A stretch of DNA of 37,667 nucleotides from Cyanobacteria bacterium FACHB-DQ100 (GCA_014695195.1 JACJNW010000020.1:1-37667), one strand, 5' to 3'. Positions 25,862 through 35,571 are shown, counted from the stretch's first letter. The notes: generated from the sequence alone by a model not told the origin. Program-made: numbers and translations.

Positions 25862-26572
25862 TTAAGCAATCACTCCGAAGAGTTCATTGATGAATCTTGC
25901 TTGAGATACACTATCCCCTTGACTGATTCCCTTCACTTGTCCTTTACGAAGCATTGCCATTGCCTCTATCCCGCGCAACGTTCTCTTGGCTGTGTTGAAG
26001 ATTGAAATCCCATCGGCGGTCTGACAATGCGCTTCACGTTGCGATGGTCTTGCTCAATCATGTTGTTCAAGTACTTGCTCTGTCGTAATTCGGTCTCGGC
26101 TCTCAATGTTTTGTCCTGCTTCAACTCATCCATTGCCACGGGATAGGCATCATTCTTATCGACGGTAATCACTCGGGGCGTTTGAGTGTGTTTCGCTCCC
26201 AACACTTTACGGAAAAAGCGTGCCGCCGCTTTTCCGTCTCGCTTCGCACTCAGCACAAAATCCAGGGTGTTGCCTGCCGAATCTACCGCTCGGTACAGGT
26301 ACTTCCATTCTCCCCGGATTTGGATATAGGTCTCGTCGACTCTCCACGAATCACTCGTGGGACTTAAGAACCGTCTAATGCGTTTGTCTATTTCTGGGGC
26401 AAACTTCAAAACGAGCGCGATTAATGGTCGAATGATCCACGGCGATTCCCCGCTCCGCCATCATTTCCTCCAAATCTCGGTAGCTCAAGGAATAACGACA
26501 ATATCAGCGCACATTTAGCAAGATGATTTCAGGCAGAAAGTGATGCCATTTGAACAGCGTGTCAGTCCTCAT
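25862..26572 (-). pseudogene. IS6-family transposase with one nonsense codon and two frameshifts
   Basis: From the ATG at 26572: TDTLFKWHHFLPEIILLNVR, TGA (26504-26506, where Trp is expected), YCRYSLSYRDLEEMMAERGI, VDHSTINR. There is then a frame change near 26420; the long frame KFAPEIDKRI, SWRVDETYIQIRGEWKYLYR, ITVDKNDAYPVAM and LNNMIEQDHRNVKR; and another frame change near 25996 into FNTAKRTLRGIEAMAMLRKG, ending FINELFGVIA. All DDE residues are present (VDET, VDKN, IEQDH), so decay is by three small lesions rather than truncation. Confidence 0.88.
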
Positions 26573-26596
26573 TGAGAGCAAGACTAGAGAAAATTG

Positions 26597-26764
26597 GGCG
26601 TTGCTGAATGATGGCATGAATTCCGGGTTTGCCCTCATCCCCAACCCTTCTCCCCAGGGAGAAGGGAGCTAGAAATACTCTTGTTCCCTCTCCCCAGGGA
26701 GAGGGTTAGGGTGAGGGCAGCAACCCATTTAAACGAAGAAAACATACCGCTATTCAGCAACGCC
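26597..26764. mobile_element. 168-bp miniature element with GGCGTTGCTGAAT termini and 8-bp target duplication
   Basis: The terminal repeats GGCGTTGCTGAAT (26597-26609) and ATTCAGCAACGCC (26752-26764) are perfect. The target duplication GAAAATTG is seen at 26589-26596 and 26765-26772. The core is a CCCTCATCCCCAACCCTTCT...AGAGGGTTAGGGTGAGGG hairpin of a type widely dispersed in cyanobacteria. It inserted into the end of the IS6 element. It shares only its termini and hairpin architecture with the element at 18899-19033. Confidence 0.82.
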
Positions 26765-26933
26765 GAAAATTGAACTTCCCCCCCTACCATTTTTGCAACA
26801 CAACCATTTATGCTTGTTCAAGAGACACGAAGTGCTTTTGAGGTTCAACGGATAACCGATTTTCTGCCCGCTCTGGTTTGAAATTTTTAGAACGTTTATC
26901 GTTATTTTTTTAGTCGTATTTGAGGATGAGGTA

Positions 26934-29900
26934 ATGGCTGATCTGGCTACAAGCGTCGTCGAGCAACTGCAAGCGAGAGTTGAGAAGCTAGAAGCACAGC
27001 TAGATCAGTTAACAGCAAGCGAAGCCAAGTTCCGAGCGATCGCAGAATACGCCAGCGATACGATCTGTACCCTCAGCTCCGAAGGCAACATTACTTACCT
27101 TTCTTCCAATGTTCAGGAGACGATCGGCTACAGTGCGATCGAGCTAGAAGGGCAAAGCTTTCAGTCGTTGCTGCACGCTGAGGATCTAGTCGATTGCACC
27201 GAGATACTTCAGCAGGTGATTGCAACTCACCGACCCCATACAGGTTTAGAATATCGGGTGCGACACAAGCAGGGGCACTATGTCTGGCATCGTGCTAACC
27301 TGTCGGTCTGTCCGGATCAAGATGGACAGGCGATGCTGATTGCGATCGGGCGAGATGTCACTCACGAAAAAGAAACAGAAGCGGCTCTGGCAAAAACTCA
27401 GGCGCAATTTGAAGCAATTTTACAAAATGCGAGCATGCCGATTTTTGCCAAGGATTTAGAAGGGCGTTATCTATTTGCGAATCGCTGGGTCTCAGAGGAA
27501 GTAGGACTGCCGATCGATCAAATTCTAGGCAAAACCGATGCTGATTTATTACCTCCAGATGTTGTAGAGATGTTGCAGGCGAACGATCAACTGGCGCTGC
27601 AATCCGGTCAGGCGATTTGGACTGAAGAAGTCATTCACACGCCCCACAGCGAATCAATCTATCTTGCCGTCAAGTTCCCGCTTCTCGATCCCGATGGCAT
27701 TCCCTATGCAATTTGTGGCATCTCTACTAATATTACGGACTTAAAGCGGGCGGAAGCTGAACTCCGAGCCTCAGAAGCCCGACTGAACGAGATTCTGGAT
27801 CGTACCTCTGCCGCAATCGCAAACTATCGAATCTATGCCGATCGAAGATTTGAGCCAGATTATTTCTCGTCTGGAAGTCTACAGCTTTGGGGCTTTACAC
27901 CAGAGGAACTTCTCACAGATTTGCAACCGTGGCTGTCTCGTTACCACCCCGATGATTTGCAAACGATCCTCGATGAAGCATTTGATTTCATTTTTAGCGA
28001 ACGTCCCTACACTCACGAATACCGCTATCATCACCCTGACGGCAGCTTGCGCTGGATTCAGTTAAATTTAACTCCTTATTGGGATGAGGCAGAGGGCTGT
28101 TGGCACACAGCGTCTTTTTCGATCGACATTACCGATCGTAAACACACAGAAGCGGCACTCTTTGAAGCACAGCAGTTTGCTCAAAGCATTGCCGAAAAAA
28201 CTCCGACGGTCGTCCACATCCATGACATCGTAGCACAACGTAATCGGTACAGTAATCGATCAGTGTTTGAACTCTTGGGATACACAGCCGACGAAATTGC
28301 AGCAATGGGAGCAGACATGCTGCCGACTCTGATTCATCCCGATGATCTCGGTGCGGTGATGGAGTATCAAAAAGCGATCGCGGCGGCGGCTGACCATGAA
28401 GATCTAGAAATCGAATGTCGAATGCACCATGCAAACGGCGATTGGCGCTGGGTGTTGTGCCGCGATAGGGTGTTCAAACGGGATGAGCGCGGCAATATGG
28501 TTCAACACATTGGAACACTGCAAGATATTACCGATCGCAAGCTTGCTGAACAAGCCCTCCGACGCAGCGAACAGAAATATCGCAACATTTTTGAAAACTC
28601 CTATGTAGGGGTTGGGAGAGCGAAATTTAGCACGGGCACTATTCTAGAGTGCAATCAGCGCATGGCAGACCTACTGGGCTATGATCATCCCTCGGAATTG
28701 TGCAATCAACCGTGGAAAAAACACTGCCCCAGCGAAGAACAAGCCCAAAGCATCATGACTGCCTTGCAAGAACATGGCATGGTCAACACGGAAGTCTCAG
28801 TTCAAGTTCTAGATGGTTCGCTTCGCTGGTGGTTAATGTCTAATCGAGTCAATTTCGATGATGACTGTATTGATTTTTTGGTGGCTGATATTACTGATCG
28901 CAAACGCCTAGAAGAGGATCTCCGTCAGTCTCAGCAGTTTCTCAACAGCGTGATTGAAAATATTCCGCTTGGGTTCTTTGCTAAAGATGTTCGCAATGAT
29001 TTTCGTTACGTGCTGATCAATAAATGTGCTGAACTGTATGTCGGTTTTACCCAAGCGCAAGGCATCGGGCGCAATGACTATGAGCTATTGCCTGAATCAG
29101 AAGCAGACTATTACCGCAAACAAGATCAAGCGGTGGTGAAAGCACGATCGCTGATCGAAACTCCTGAAGTTGATATTACAACAGCGACAGGAGAACGCTT
29201 ACTGACCCGTGTGATCAAGTTTCCTTTATTTGATGACATGGGTAATCTGACGCACTTACTTTGCCTCAACGATGACATCACCGAGCGCAAACAGCGAGAA
29301 CAGGAACTACGCCTCGCTAAAGATGCAGCAGAAGCAGCTAATCGCGCTAAAAGTACCTTTCTCGCTAACATGAGTCATGAACTCCGCACTCCGCTCAATG
29401 TCATTCTCGGCTTCACGCAACTCATGGAGCGAGAAAGTGCATTGAACGATCGACAGCGCGGCTTTATCACGACGATCAACCGGAGCGGAGAGCACTTGCT
29501 GAATTTGATCAACGACGTGCTGGAGATGTCCAAGATTGAAGCGGGACGAATTGTGCTTCATCCTGAACCGTTTGATCTGCGGCATTTATTGGACATGCTG
29601 CAAGAAATGTTTCGGATTCGAGCAGAAGTAAAGCATCTCTCTCTCTCGTTTGATTTGTCGCCGGATCTGCCTGCGATGATTGTGGCTGATGAAGGGAAAC
29701 TCCGGCAGGTTTTGATCAATCTTCTGAGCAACGCGGTGAAATTTACCGATCGGGGAAGCATTACGCTACAAGTCCACCTGAAAATCGAAGAGCAGCAAGG
29801 TCACAATGACTCGATCGTGCTTTCTCCTTTGCTTCACTTTGCAGTAAGTGACACGGGTAGCGGGATTGCCCCCGAAGAAGTTGAGCAATTGTTTCAGCCC

Positions 29901-30761
29901 TTCATGCAAACGGCAAGCGGGATTCAAGTCAAAGAGGGCACTGGATTGGGATTAACCATTAGCCGTCAATTTGTGCAATTGATGGGCGGTGACATCCAGA
30001 TTCAAAGCGCAGTAGGTCAGGGATCAACGTTTATGTTTCAAATTCCAGTCACGCTCACTCAAGCTTCGATTCCGTCTCGCTCGATCTCCTCAAAACAGGT
30101 ACTAGGACTAGCACCAGATCAACCGAATTATCGATTATTGATTGTGGACGATCAACCCGACAATTGCAGATTACTGACACATCTCCTACAAGCGTTTGGA
30201 TTTGAAACCCGCAGCGCGAATAATGGACAAGAAGCGATCGCATGCTGGCAAACTTGGCATCCTCACCTGATCTGGATGGATATGCGAATGCCGATTATGG
30301 ATGGCTATGAAGCGACTCGACACATTCGCGCTCTAGAAAGAGCAAGCAACACGCAGCAACCGACAAAAATCCTGGCGCTGACTGCGAGTGCGTTTGAAGA
30401 ACAACGAGCCACAATTCTGACAGCAGGTTGCGATGATTTTGTGCGAAAACCGTTTCGAGCGCAAGTCATTGCTGACAAACTCAAGGAGCATTTAGGTGTG
30501 CAGTTTATTTATGCGGAACCCTTAGAAGCTGTTACTCCTGTAGTTCAGAAGCCTCAATCGCAATTCACAATTCAAGTGATGCCCTCAGAATGGATTCTGA
30601 ACTTACAGCAAGCTGCGATCGAGGTTGATGGGGATCGAGTGTTGCAACTAGTGGCAGAGATTCCCTCCGCGCACGCTTGTTTAGCAGAGCAGTTGAACAA
30701 TTTAGTCCAACGTTTCTGTTTTGATGAGATCCTAGAACTGATTGGAGAAATTGATGGATAG
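26934..30761 (+). CDS. Multi-PAS hybrid sensor histidine kinase (6 PAS, HisKA, HATPase, REC)
   Basis: This 1275-residue protein begins with a short coiled coil (VVEQLQARVEKLEAQLDQL). Six PAS/PAC units follow to about residue 787, then HisKA with His815 in NMSHELRTPLN, an HATPase_c with NLLSNAVKF, DTGSGI and GTGLGLTI, and a receiver with Asp1116 in WMDMRMPIMDGYEATRHI. The final 75-residue helical tail (PSEWILNLQQAAIEVDGDRV) is common on cyanobacterial hybrid kinases. It is the first gene of a three-gene operon; its stop overlaps the next start (ATGGATAG). There are no membrane segments, so it is probably a cytoplasmic sensor feeding the two proteins encoded downstream. The ATG at 26934 follows GAGGATGAGG. 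Confidence 0.95.
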   Translation: MADLATSVVEQLQARVEKLEAQLDQLTASEAKFRAIAEYASDTICTLSSEGNITYLSSNVQETIGYSAIELEGQSFQSLLHAEDLVDCTEILQQVIATHRPHTGLEYRVRHKQGHYVWHRANLSVCPDQDGQAMLIAIGRDVTHEKETEAALAKTQAQFEAILQNASMPIFAKDLEGRYLFANRWVSEEVGLPIDQILGKTDADLLPPDVVEMLQANDQLALQSGQAIWTEEVIHTPHSESIYLAVKFPLLDPDGIPYAICGISTNITDLKRAEAELRASEARLNEILDRTSAAIANYRIYADRRFEPDYFSSGSLQLWGFTPEELLTDLQPWLSRYHPDDLQTILDEAFDFIFSERPYTHEYRYHHPDGSLRWIQLNLTPYWDEAEGCWHTASFSIDITDRKHTEAALFEAQQFAQSIAEKTPTVVHIHDIVAQRNRYSNRSVFELLGYTADEIAAMGADMLPTLIHPDDLGAVMEYQKAIAAAADHEDLEIECRMHHANGDWRWVLCRDRVFKRDERGNMVQHIGTLQDITDRKLAEQALRRSEQKYRNIFENSYVGVGRAKFSTGTILECNQRMADLLGYDHPSELCNQPWKKHCPSEEQAQSIMTALQEHGMVNTEVSVQVLDGSLRWWLMSNRVNFDDDCIDFLVADITDRKRLEEDLRQSQQFLNSVIENIPLGFFAKDVRNDFRYVLINKCAELYVGFTQAQGIGRNDYELLPESEADYYRKQDQAVVKARSLIETPEVDITTATGERLLTRVIKFPLFDDMGNLTHLLCLNDDITERKQREQELRLAKDAAEAANRAKSTFLANMSHELRTPLNVILGFTQLMERESALNDRQRGFITTINRSGEHLLNLINDVLEMSKIEAGRIVLHPEPFDLRHLLDMLQEMFRIRAEVKHLSLSFDLSPDLPAMIVADEGKLRQVLINLLSNAVKFTDRGSITLQVHLKIEEQQGHNDSIVLSPLLHFAVSDTGSGIAPEEVEQLFQPFMQTASGIQVKEGTGLGLTISRQFVQLMGGDIQIQSAVGQGSTFMFQIPVTLTQASIPSRSISSKQVLGLAPDQPNYRLLIVDDQPDNCRLLTHLLQAFGFETRSANNGQEAIACWQTWHPHLIWMDMRMPIMDGYEATRHIRALERASNTQQPTKILALTASAFEEQRATILTAGCDDFVRKPFRAQVIADKLKEHLGVQFIYAEPLEAVTPVVQKPQSQFTIQVMPSEWILNLQQAAIEVDGDRVLQLVAEIPSAHACLAEQLNNLVQRFCFDEILELIGEIDG

Positions 30762-32223
30762 AAACGGCTACAAAGGTGACATTCTGATTGTGGATGACAC
30801 CCCGGAAAATTTGACTTTACTGACCGAAATGCTGAAGCAAGAGGGGTATAAAGTCCGTAGTGTCACTAAGGGATCAACGGCTTTACGTGGGGCGCAGGCG
30901 GCTCCGCCCGGTGTGATTCTGCTGGATGTGAATATGCCAGAAATGAATGGTTACGAAGTCTGTCGGCAGTTAAAACTCCACGATCGTACTCGTGACATTC
31001 CCGTTATCTTCATTAGTGCGTTGGGAGATGTGCTAGACAAAGTAAAAGCCTTTGAGGTGGGTGGTGTAGACTACATTACTAAACCTTTTCAAATCGCAGA
31101 AGTCAAAGCACGAATTACGACTCACCTCACCGTTTGTCGGTTACAGCAGCAGCTTCAGGTTCAAAACCTGCAACTTCAGGCAGAAATCCGAGAACGGCAA
31201 CAAGCCGAAGATAAGTTTGCCAAAGTGTTTCGCACCAGTCCACACCCGATCGCGATTACAACTCACAGCGAGGGACGATTTGTAGAAGTGAATCCTGCCT
31301 TTCTTCAACTCACGGGTTACACGCAATCCGAGATAGTTGAACTGACTGTTGCAGATTTGAACTTAGACATCGATCACGATTCCCAAACTATCTATAACCA
31401 AGAGTGCGAACTACGAACAAAATTAGGCAAAAAACGAACTGTATTGCTGTCTCTGGAAAACATTGAGCTAGACGGCGTACCTTGTATTCTGAATCTAGTC
31501 AATGACATTACTCAACGCAAGCGTTTAGAAAATGAATTTATCTCTGTGGTCAGTCATGAGCTGCGAACCCCTCTTTCCTCACTCATGGGTGCGTTAGATG
31601 TATTAGGGACAGGGCAGCTAGGGAGCTTAAATAATCAGGGTCAATCTGTGTTGAATATTGCCATTACCAGCACTGAGCGGTTGACCCGGTTAATCAATGA
31701 CATTCTTGATTTGGAGCGATTGAAGTTCGGCAAAATTACACTACACCTAGCTCAATGCGACTTAGCTCAAGCGATGATTCAGGCAACCGAGGGGATGCAG
31801 GCTATGGCAAACCATGCTCAGGTGCAGCTACAGCTCCAACCTTTATCCGTCATGCTATGGGCAGATTGCGATCGTTTAATCCAAACGTTCACGAACTTAC
31901 TCAGCAACGCGATTAAGTTCTCTGAGCCAGGTAAAACAGTGTGGCTGGATGCAGAGATGAAAAGCGCGGATTCGGTTTTGCTGACCGTGCGCGATCAGGG
32001 GCGAGGCATTCCCGCTGACAAACTGGACTTAATCTTCGATCGATTTCAGCAAGTCGATACCTCTGATAATCGCGCCAAGGGTGGGACTGGATTAGGATTA
32101 GCAATCTGTCGCAGCATTGTTGAACAACATCAGGGTAAGATCTGGGTAGAAAGCACTTTGGGACAAGGAAGTACGTTTTTTGTCGCTTTACCCCTTGCAC
32201 TGCCGGACAAGAGCTATGAGTAG
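30754..32223 (+). CDS. Receiver-PAS-histidine kinase
   Basis: This 489-residue protein is composed of an N-terminal receiver (Asp58 in ILLDVNMPEMNGYE), a coiled linker, a PAS domain (FAKVFRTSPHPIAITTHSEG), HisKA with His268 in SVVSHELRTPLSS, and HATPase_c (NLLSNAIKF, DQGRGIP, GTGLGLAI). The receiver-first layout suits a second-tier kinase phosphorylated or gated by an upstream kinase, here most simply the product of the preceding gene. The start is the ATG at 30754 with GGAG about 9 bp upstream; it overlaps the upstream stop. Its own stop overlaps the next gene. Confidence 0.94.
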   Translation: MDRNGYKGDILIVDDTPENLTLLTEMLKQEGYKVRSVTKGSTALRGAQAAPPGVILLDVNMPEMNGYEVCRQLKLHDRTRDIPVIFISALGDVLDKVKAFEVGGVDYITKPFQIAEVKARITTHLTVCRLQQQLQVQNLQLQAEIRERQQAEDKFAKVFRTSPHPIAITTHSEGRFVEVNPAFLQLTGYTQSEIVELTVADLNLDIDHDSQTIYNQECELRTKLGKKRTVLLSLENIELDGVPCILNLVNDITQRKRLENEFISVVSHELRTPLSSLMGALDVLGTGQLGSLNNQGQSVLNIAITSTERLTRLINDILDLERLKFGKITLHLAQCDLAQAMIQATEGMQAMANHAQVQLQLQPLSVMLWADCDRLIQTFTNLLSNAIKFSEPGKTVWLDAEMKSADSVLLTVRDQGRGIPADKLDLIFDRFQQVDTSDNRAKGGTGLGLAICRSIVEQHQGKIWVESTLGQGSTFFVALPLALPDKSYE

Positions 32224-32584
32224 ATGTGTCTTGATTGTTGATGATGAGAAAGATGTACTGTCGGTCATACAGATGGGTCTAGAAATGAGTGCAGGCTGGA
32301 GAGTGTTAACAACTACTTCCGGGAAAGAAGCCGTTGCGATCGCGACAGAATACCAGCCCGATGTGATCTTGCTCGATTGGATGATGCCAGAAATGGATGG
32401 ACGAGCAACGCTGCAAGCGCTACGATCAAATTCTGCAACAAGCAGCATCCCGGTAATTCTAGTGACTGCTAAAACCCAGTCGCCAGATGGTGATACCTTT
32501 GCGGGGATCGAGGTTGCAGCAATTCTTACGAAGCCGCTCCGTCCACTAAAGTTGGCAGAGCAAGTCGATCGAGCGTTGGCTTAG
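32216..32584 (+). CDS. Stand-alone response regulator receiver
   Basis: This 122-residue single CheY-like domain has the DDE acidic pocket (LIVDDEKDV), phospho-acceptor Asp54 in ILLDWMMPEMDG, Thr in LVTAKT and Lys in LTKPLRP. No output domain is present. The start at 32216 overlaps the kinase stop by 8 bp, indicating translational coupling. It is most likely the terminal receiver or a phosphate shuttle of the operon. It ends convergently with the NHLM export genes. Confidence 0.93.
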   Translation: MSRCVLIVDDEKDVLSVIQMGLEMSAGWRVLTTTSGKEAVAIATEYQPDVILLDWMMPEMDGRATLQALRSNSATSSIPVILVTAKTQSPDGDTFAGIEVAAILTKPLRPLKLAEQVDRALA

Positions 32585-32660
32585 AAAGTCCAAATTTGAT
32601 CGAAATTCTACATCGTCTGCGGTTCAAGCAGTCGCTCAACGCAAGTCTGTTCTATTAGTC

Positions 32661-32912
32661 CTAATTGCTAGATGGGGAAGTAGGCAATTGGTACTCCTCA
32701 GCACCAGTAGGGACATGAAGACCTTGAGTTAACTGCGATTGTCGATAGCGGAACATCATTAGTCCTCCAACCAAGCCAAGCAGAATTAACAGCCCCAAGG
32801 CAGTGAGCGGTAGCCAATCTAAAGGCTTGATGATCTGCACGGCTTGATCAAGACGCTCTGGAGAGCGCAATCGTTCTAGTGAGGTTCTGCGGAATAAATG
32901 CTGATTATTCAT
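32661..32912 (-). CDS. NHLM-type HlyD-like adaptor, N-terminal stub
   Basis: The 83 residues begin NQHLFRRTSLERLRSPERLD, then QAVQIIKPLDWLPL, the usual start of the NHLM secretion (HlyD) protein. One transmembrane helix (about 35-54, ALGLLILLGLVGGLMMF) and a short polar tail follow. Normal members have a long coiled-coil/beta-barrel adaptor of 200 or more residues after the helix; this one stops after about 27. Position, 3 bp after the ABC transporter gene, is canonical. Either the gene is truncated or it is a reduced membrane partner. No continuation of the adaptor was seen downstream. Confidence 0.7.
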   Translation of the reverse strand: MNNQHLFRRTSLERLRSPERLDQAVQIIKPLDWLPLTALGLLILLGLVGGLMMFRYRQSQLTQGLHVPTGAEEYQLPTSPSSN

Positions 32913-32915
32913 GAC

Positions 32916-34970
32916 TTAAATCGATTGACGGGCAATGAGGGTTTGGAATAGACCGGGCTGTGTCGCTAATTGATCGAAAGTGCCTTGTTGAACAATGCTG
33001 CCATGATCCAGGACATAGATACGATCAGCTTGACGAATCGTACTTAAGCGATGGGCGATCATAATGCGAGTGATATTGAGTTGCTCTAGGTTGCGGTTCA
33101 CGGTGGCTTGGGTGAGATTATCTAAAGCGCTTGTCGCTTCATCTAAGAGTAAAATTCGCGGTTTCAGCCCTAGAGCGCGAGCAATGAATAATCGCTGTCG
33201 CTGACCTCCTGACAGATTTAATCCTCCTTCTGACAGCAGCGTGTGCATCTCCATCGGCATCGATCGAATATCATCAGCAATTCCAGCCAGTCGAGCCGCT
33301 TCCCAAGCCTCATCCAACGTGACTATTGCGCCGTTAGCAATGTTCTCGAAGATTGAGTAATTCTGTAGGCGACCTTGTTGTAGAACTACCCCCAGTTGTC
33401 GTCGTACTGCCGTGATATCCAATTCCGCTAAGTCCTGATCGTCATAGTAAACGGTTCCTGATTCAGGAGTGTCAAAGCCCAACAGCAATCGAAATAAGGT
33501 TGATTTACCACTGCCGGAAGCTCCCACTAAGGCAATCAGTTCGCCAGGCTCGGCTTCTAGTGTTACCTGGTTTAGTGCGAGAGGACTCTGATCTCGATAG
33601 CGAAAATCAACGCGATCGAGCTTAATTCGTCCCGTCAGTTTCTCAGGATTACGGTGACTTGTGTCGACTTCAGGCGTTGCTTGGAGAATCGGTTGAGCTT
33701 GCTCCCAGAGCACTTCAGCTTGCAGGAATTGCGTCAGCGTGTTGCTTAAGCCTGTGGCACCCTGGATAAATGCGCTGAACGCAACATTAAACGCTAGGAA
33801 CGTGCCGATCAACAGTCCAAATTGATGAATCAAGAGGGCGGCAAGTCCAAACAGAAACATTGAACTCACGGTGGAGAGTAGTGTGTTGAACACCATCAGC
33901 AGGTCTTCGATCGCTTGCGTTTTCAGCATGACCTGAAGTTGCTGGCGATAGAGCGTATGCCAATAGTCGAAGGCACGATTCTCGGCTCCTGCTACGCGCA
34001 GTTTCGCAATTCCGCCGAGCAGTTGAGTCATCGTGCCAAAGATGATTCCTTCTAGAGTCTGACGAGATCGGTAATGTTTGAGCGCGATCGCTCTAATCCG
34101 AGCCGTTACCACAAGAATTGTTCCTGCAATCAGCGTGACAACAATCGCGAGCGGGACGTTATAGATAAACAATAGTCCTAGATTGAGCAGTGCAAAGAGA
34201 CTCGTTAACAGAGTCGAGAGTGTTACCCCACCAAATAATTCTCGAATTTGGTTGATCGATAGAACGCGGGTTCTTAGATCACCACTGGTATATTGCCGAA
34301 AAAACGAGAGTTTCAGCCTCAGCACATGATCCCAGAGGGCCGCTTGCGCCGTCATTTCCGCGATCGTTTGCACTCTCAGAATCACGCGCCGTTGGGCAAT
34401 TTGAAAAATGGCAACCGCGAGACTGATGACCAGCAATCCTGCTCCAATGAGTAGTAGAAGGTCTCGATCCGCGGTAGGAATCGCTTGAGTGATCAGTAGC
34501 ACGATCGCTTGGGGTGTCACCATTCCTAACAGCACCGCAGCCAATCCAAGCCAGAGAATCCGAACTCCATCGGCAAGGCGATTAGCGAGTGCAAAGTGCA
34601 GAAGCGCGATCGCGCTTTCTATTTGGTGGGGGAAGGGACGATAAAACATCCAAGCAGAGGGCGAAATTTGAGCGGCAGTGTGGGCATTGATCGGAATGCG
34701 CTTGTGCGTTACGGGATCGAAGTATTCATACTTTCCGGCTGCAATGGGAAGTAGGGCGATCAGTTGCTCGGTTGCTTCTAGATAGCCGAGTAGAGATCCG
34801 CTATCAGTTTTCCACCAGCCTGGTTCTAGCAGAATGCGACGCTTGCGAATGCGGGACGATCGCGCAATGTCTTCAAGTGGATCTTTCGTCGATCGATCAG
34901 ATTGAGGGGGGTGAAGAACAATGCCTTGAGTCCGTGCTACGGCTCCGGCAGCAATGAGTAAAGCGTCCAT
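32916..34970 (-). CDS. NHLM-type bacteriocin/RiPP ABC transporter, ABC-2 class
   Basis: This 684-residue protein has an N-terminal region of about 160 residues resembling a degenerate peptidase or accessory domain (KDPLEDIARSSRIRKRRILL, WWKTDSGSLLGYLE, MFYRPFPHQ). A six-helix exporter domain follows (about 165-420), then an ABC ATPase with Walker A GASGSGKST, signature LSGGQRQRL, Walker B ILLLDEATSALD and H-loop AHRLST. This layout fits the second transporter of NHLM export systems, which works with a peptidase-bearing ABC-1 partner. The ATG at 34970 lies 2 bp after the ABC-1 stop. The gene looks intact although its partners are not. Confidence 0.85.
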   Translation of the reverse strand: MDALLIAAGAVARTQGIVLHPPQSDRSTKDPLEDIARSSRIRKRRILLEPGWWKTDSGSLLGYLEATEQLIALLPIAAGKYEYFDPVTHKRIPINAHTAAQISPSAWMFYRPFPHQIESAIALLHFALANRLADGVRILWLGLAAVLLGMVTPQAIVLLITQAIPTADRDLLLLIGAGLLVISLAVAIFQIAQRRVILRVQTIAEMTAQAALWDHVLRLKLSFFRQYTSGDLRTRVLSINQIRELFGGVTLSTLLTSLFALLNLGLLFIYNVPLAIVVTLIAGTILVVTARIRAIALKHYRSRQTLEGIIFGTMTQLLGGIAKLRVAGAENRAFDYWHTLYRQQLQVMLKTQAIEDLLMVFNTLLSTVSSMFLFGLAALLIHQFGLLIGTFLAFNVAFSAFIQGATGLSNTLTQFLQAEVLWEQAQPILQATPEVDTSHRNPEKLTGRIKLDRVDFRYRDQSPLALNQVTLEAEPGELIALVGASGSGKSTLFRLLLGFDTPESGTVYYDDQDLAELDITAVRRQLGVVLQQGRLQNYSIFENIANGAIVTLDEAWEAARLAGIADDIRSMPMEMHTLLSEGGLNLSGGQRQRLFIARALGLKPRILLLDEATSALDNLTQATVNRNLEQLNITRIMIAHRLSTIRQADRIYVLDHGSIVQQGTFDQLATQPGLFQTLIARQSI

Positions 34971-34971
34971 C

Positions 34972-35571
34972 TTAATCTGCTCCTGCTAAACGAATTAAAT
35001 CGGCATAGCTGCCTTGGGCCGCCCATAAGCTCTCATGAGTGCCGCGCTCCACAACTTGGTTAGTGCCTAGGACAAGAATTTCATCACAATCGCGGATCGT
35101 GCTTAAACGGTGCGCCACAATCAAACAGGTACAACCGCGTTGCTGTAGATTTTTCACAACGCGCAGTTCCGTGTCTGCATCAAGGGCACTTGTCGCTTCA
35201 TCTAAGATCAAAAAAGTAGGATCTGTGATTAATGCGCGGGCAATTTCTAACCGTTGCCGCTGTCCTCCACTGAGGTTTGCGCCTGCTTCTAGCACTTGCG
35301 CTGAAAATCCGCTTGGTAAGGACTGGATTGTGTCATACACCTCTGCATCCTGGCAGGCTTTTACAAGTTGTGCTTCAGAAATCGTGGTATCCCAAAGCGT
35401 GAGATTGTCTCGCACACTGCCGCCAAACAAAAAGATATCTTGCTCAATCATCGATACAGATTGAATGAATGTTGAGGGATTAATTGCGCCTTCAGGCATC
35501 CCATCGAATAGAATCTCACCCGACCAAGGTTGATACAAGCCAGCGACCAGCCGCGCGATCGTAGATTTAGA
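34972..35571 (-). pseudogene. NHLM-type ABC-1 transporter, only the ATPase 3' of Walker A remains
   Basis: The coding frame begins abruptly at SKSTIARLVAGLYQPWSGEI, where KST is the tail of the Walker A motif. It continues with the Q-loop, signature LSGGQRQRLE, Walker B FLILDEATSALD and H-loop VAHRLST. The C39 peptidase, membrane domain and first half of Walker A, some 500 residues, are absent. Upstream DNA is directly the 3' end of the precursor peptide gene, in the same frame, separated by TAA. A TTG at 35538 might start a useless fragment. This is best explained by a deletion between precursor and ABC-1. Confidence 0.85.

Larger units (their letters stand above)
25765..26805 (-). mobile_element. 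IS6-family insertion sequence, decayed, carrying a nested miniature element
   Basis: The ends GGTTGTGTCGCAAAAATGGT (25765) and the complementary ACCATTTTTGCAACACAACC (ending 26805) are near-perfect inverted repeats, extending inwards to CAATTTTCGG. A second GGTTCTGTCGCAAAGC motif is at 25807. Removing the nested element at 26597-26764 and its duplicated 8 bp leaves about 865 bp, a normal IS6 size. No flanking 8-bp target duplication was found. Confidence 0.75.

Noticed and set aside
26597-26764. CRISPR-like repeats in the CCCTCATCC region
   Set aside because: Repeats are inverted, not direct and regularly spaced; the unit is a hairpin inside a miniature transposon.
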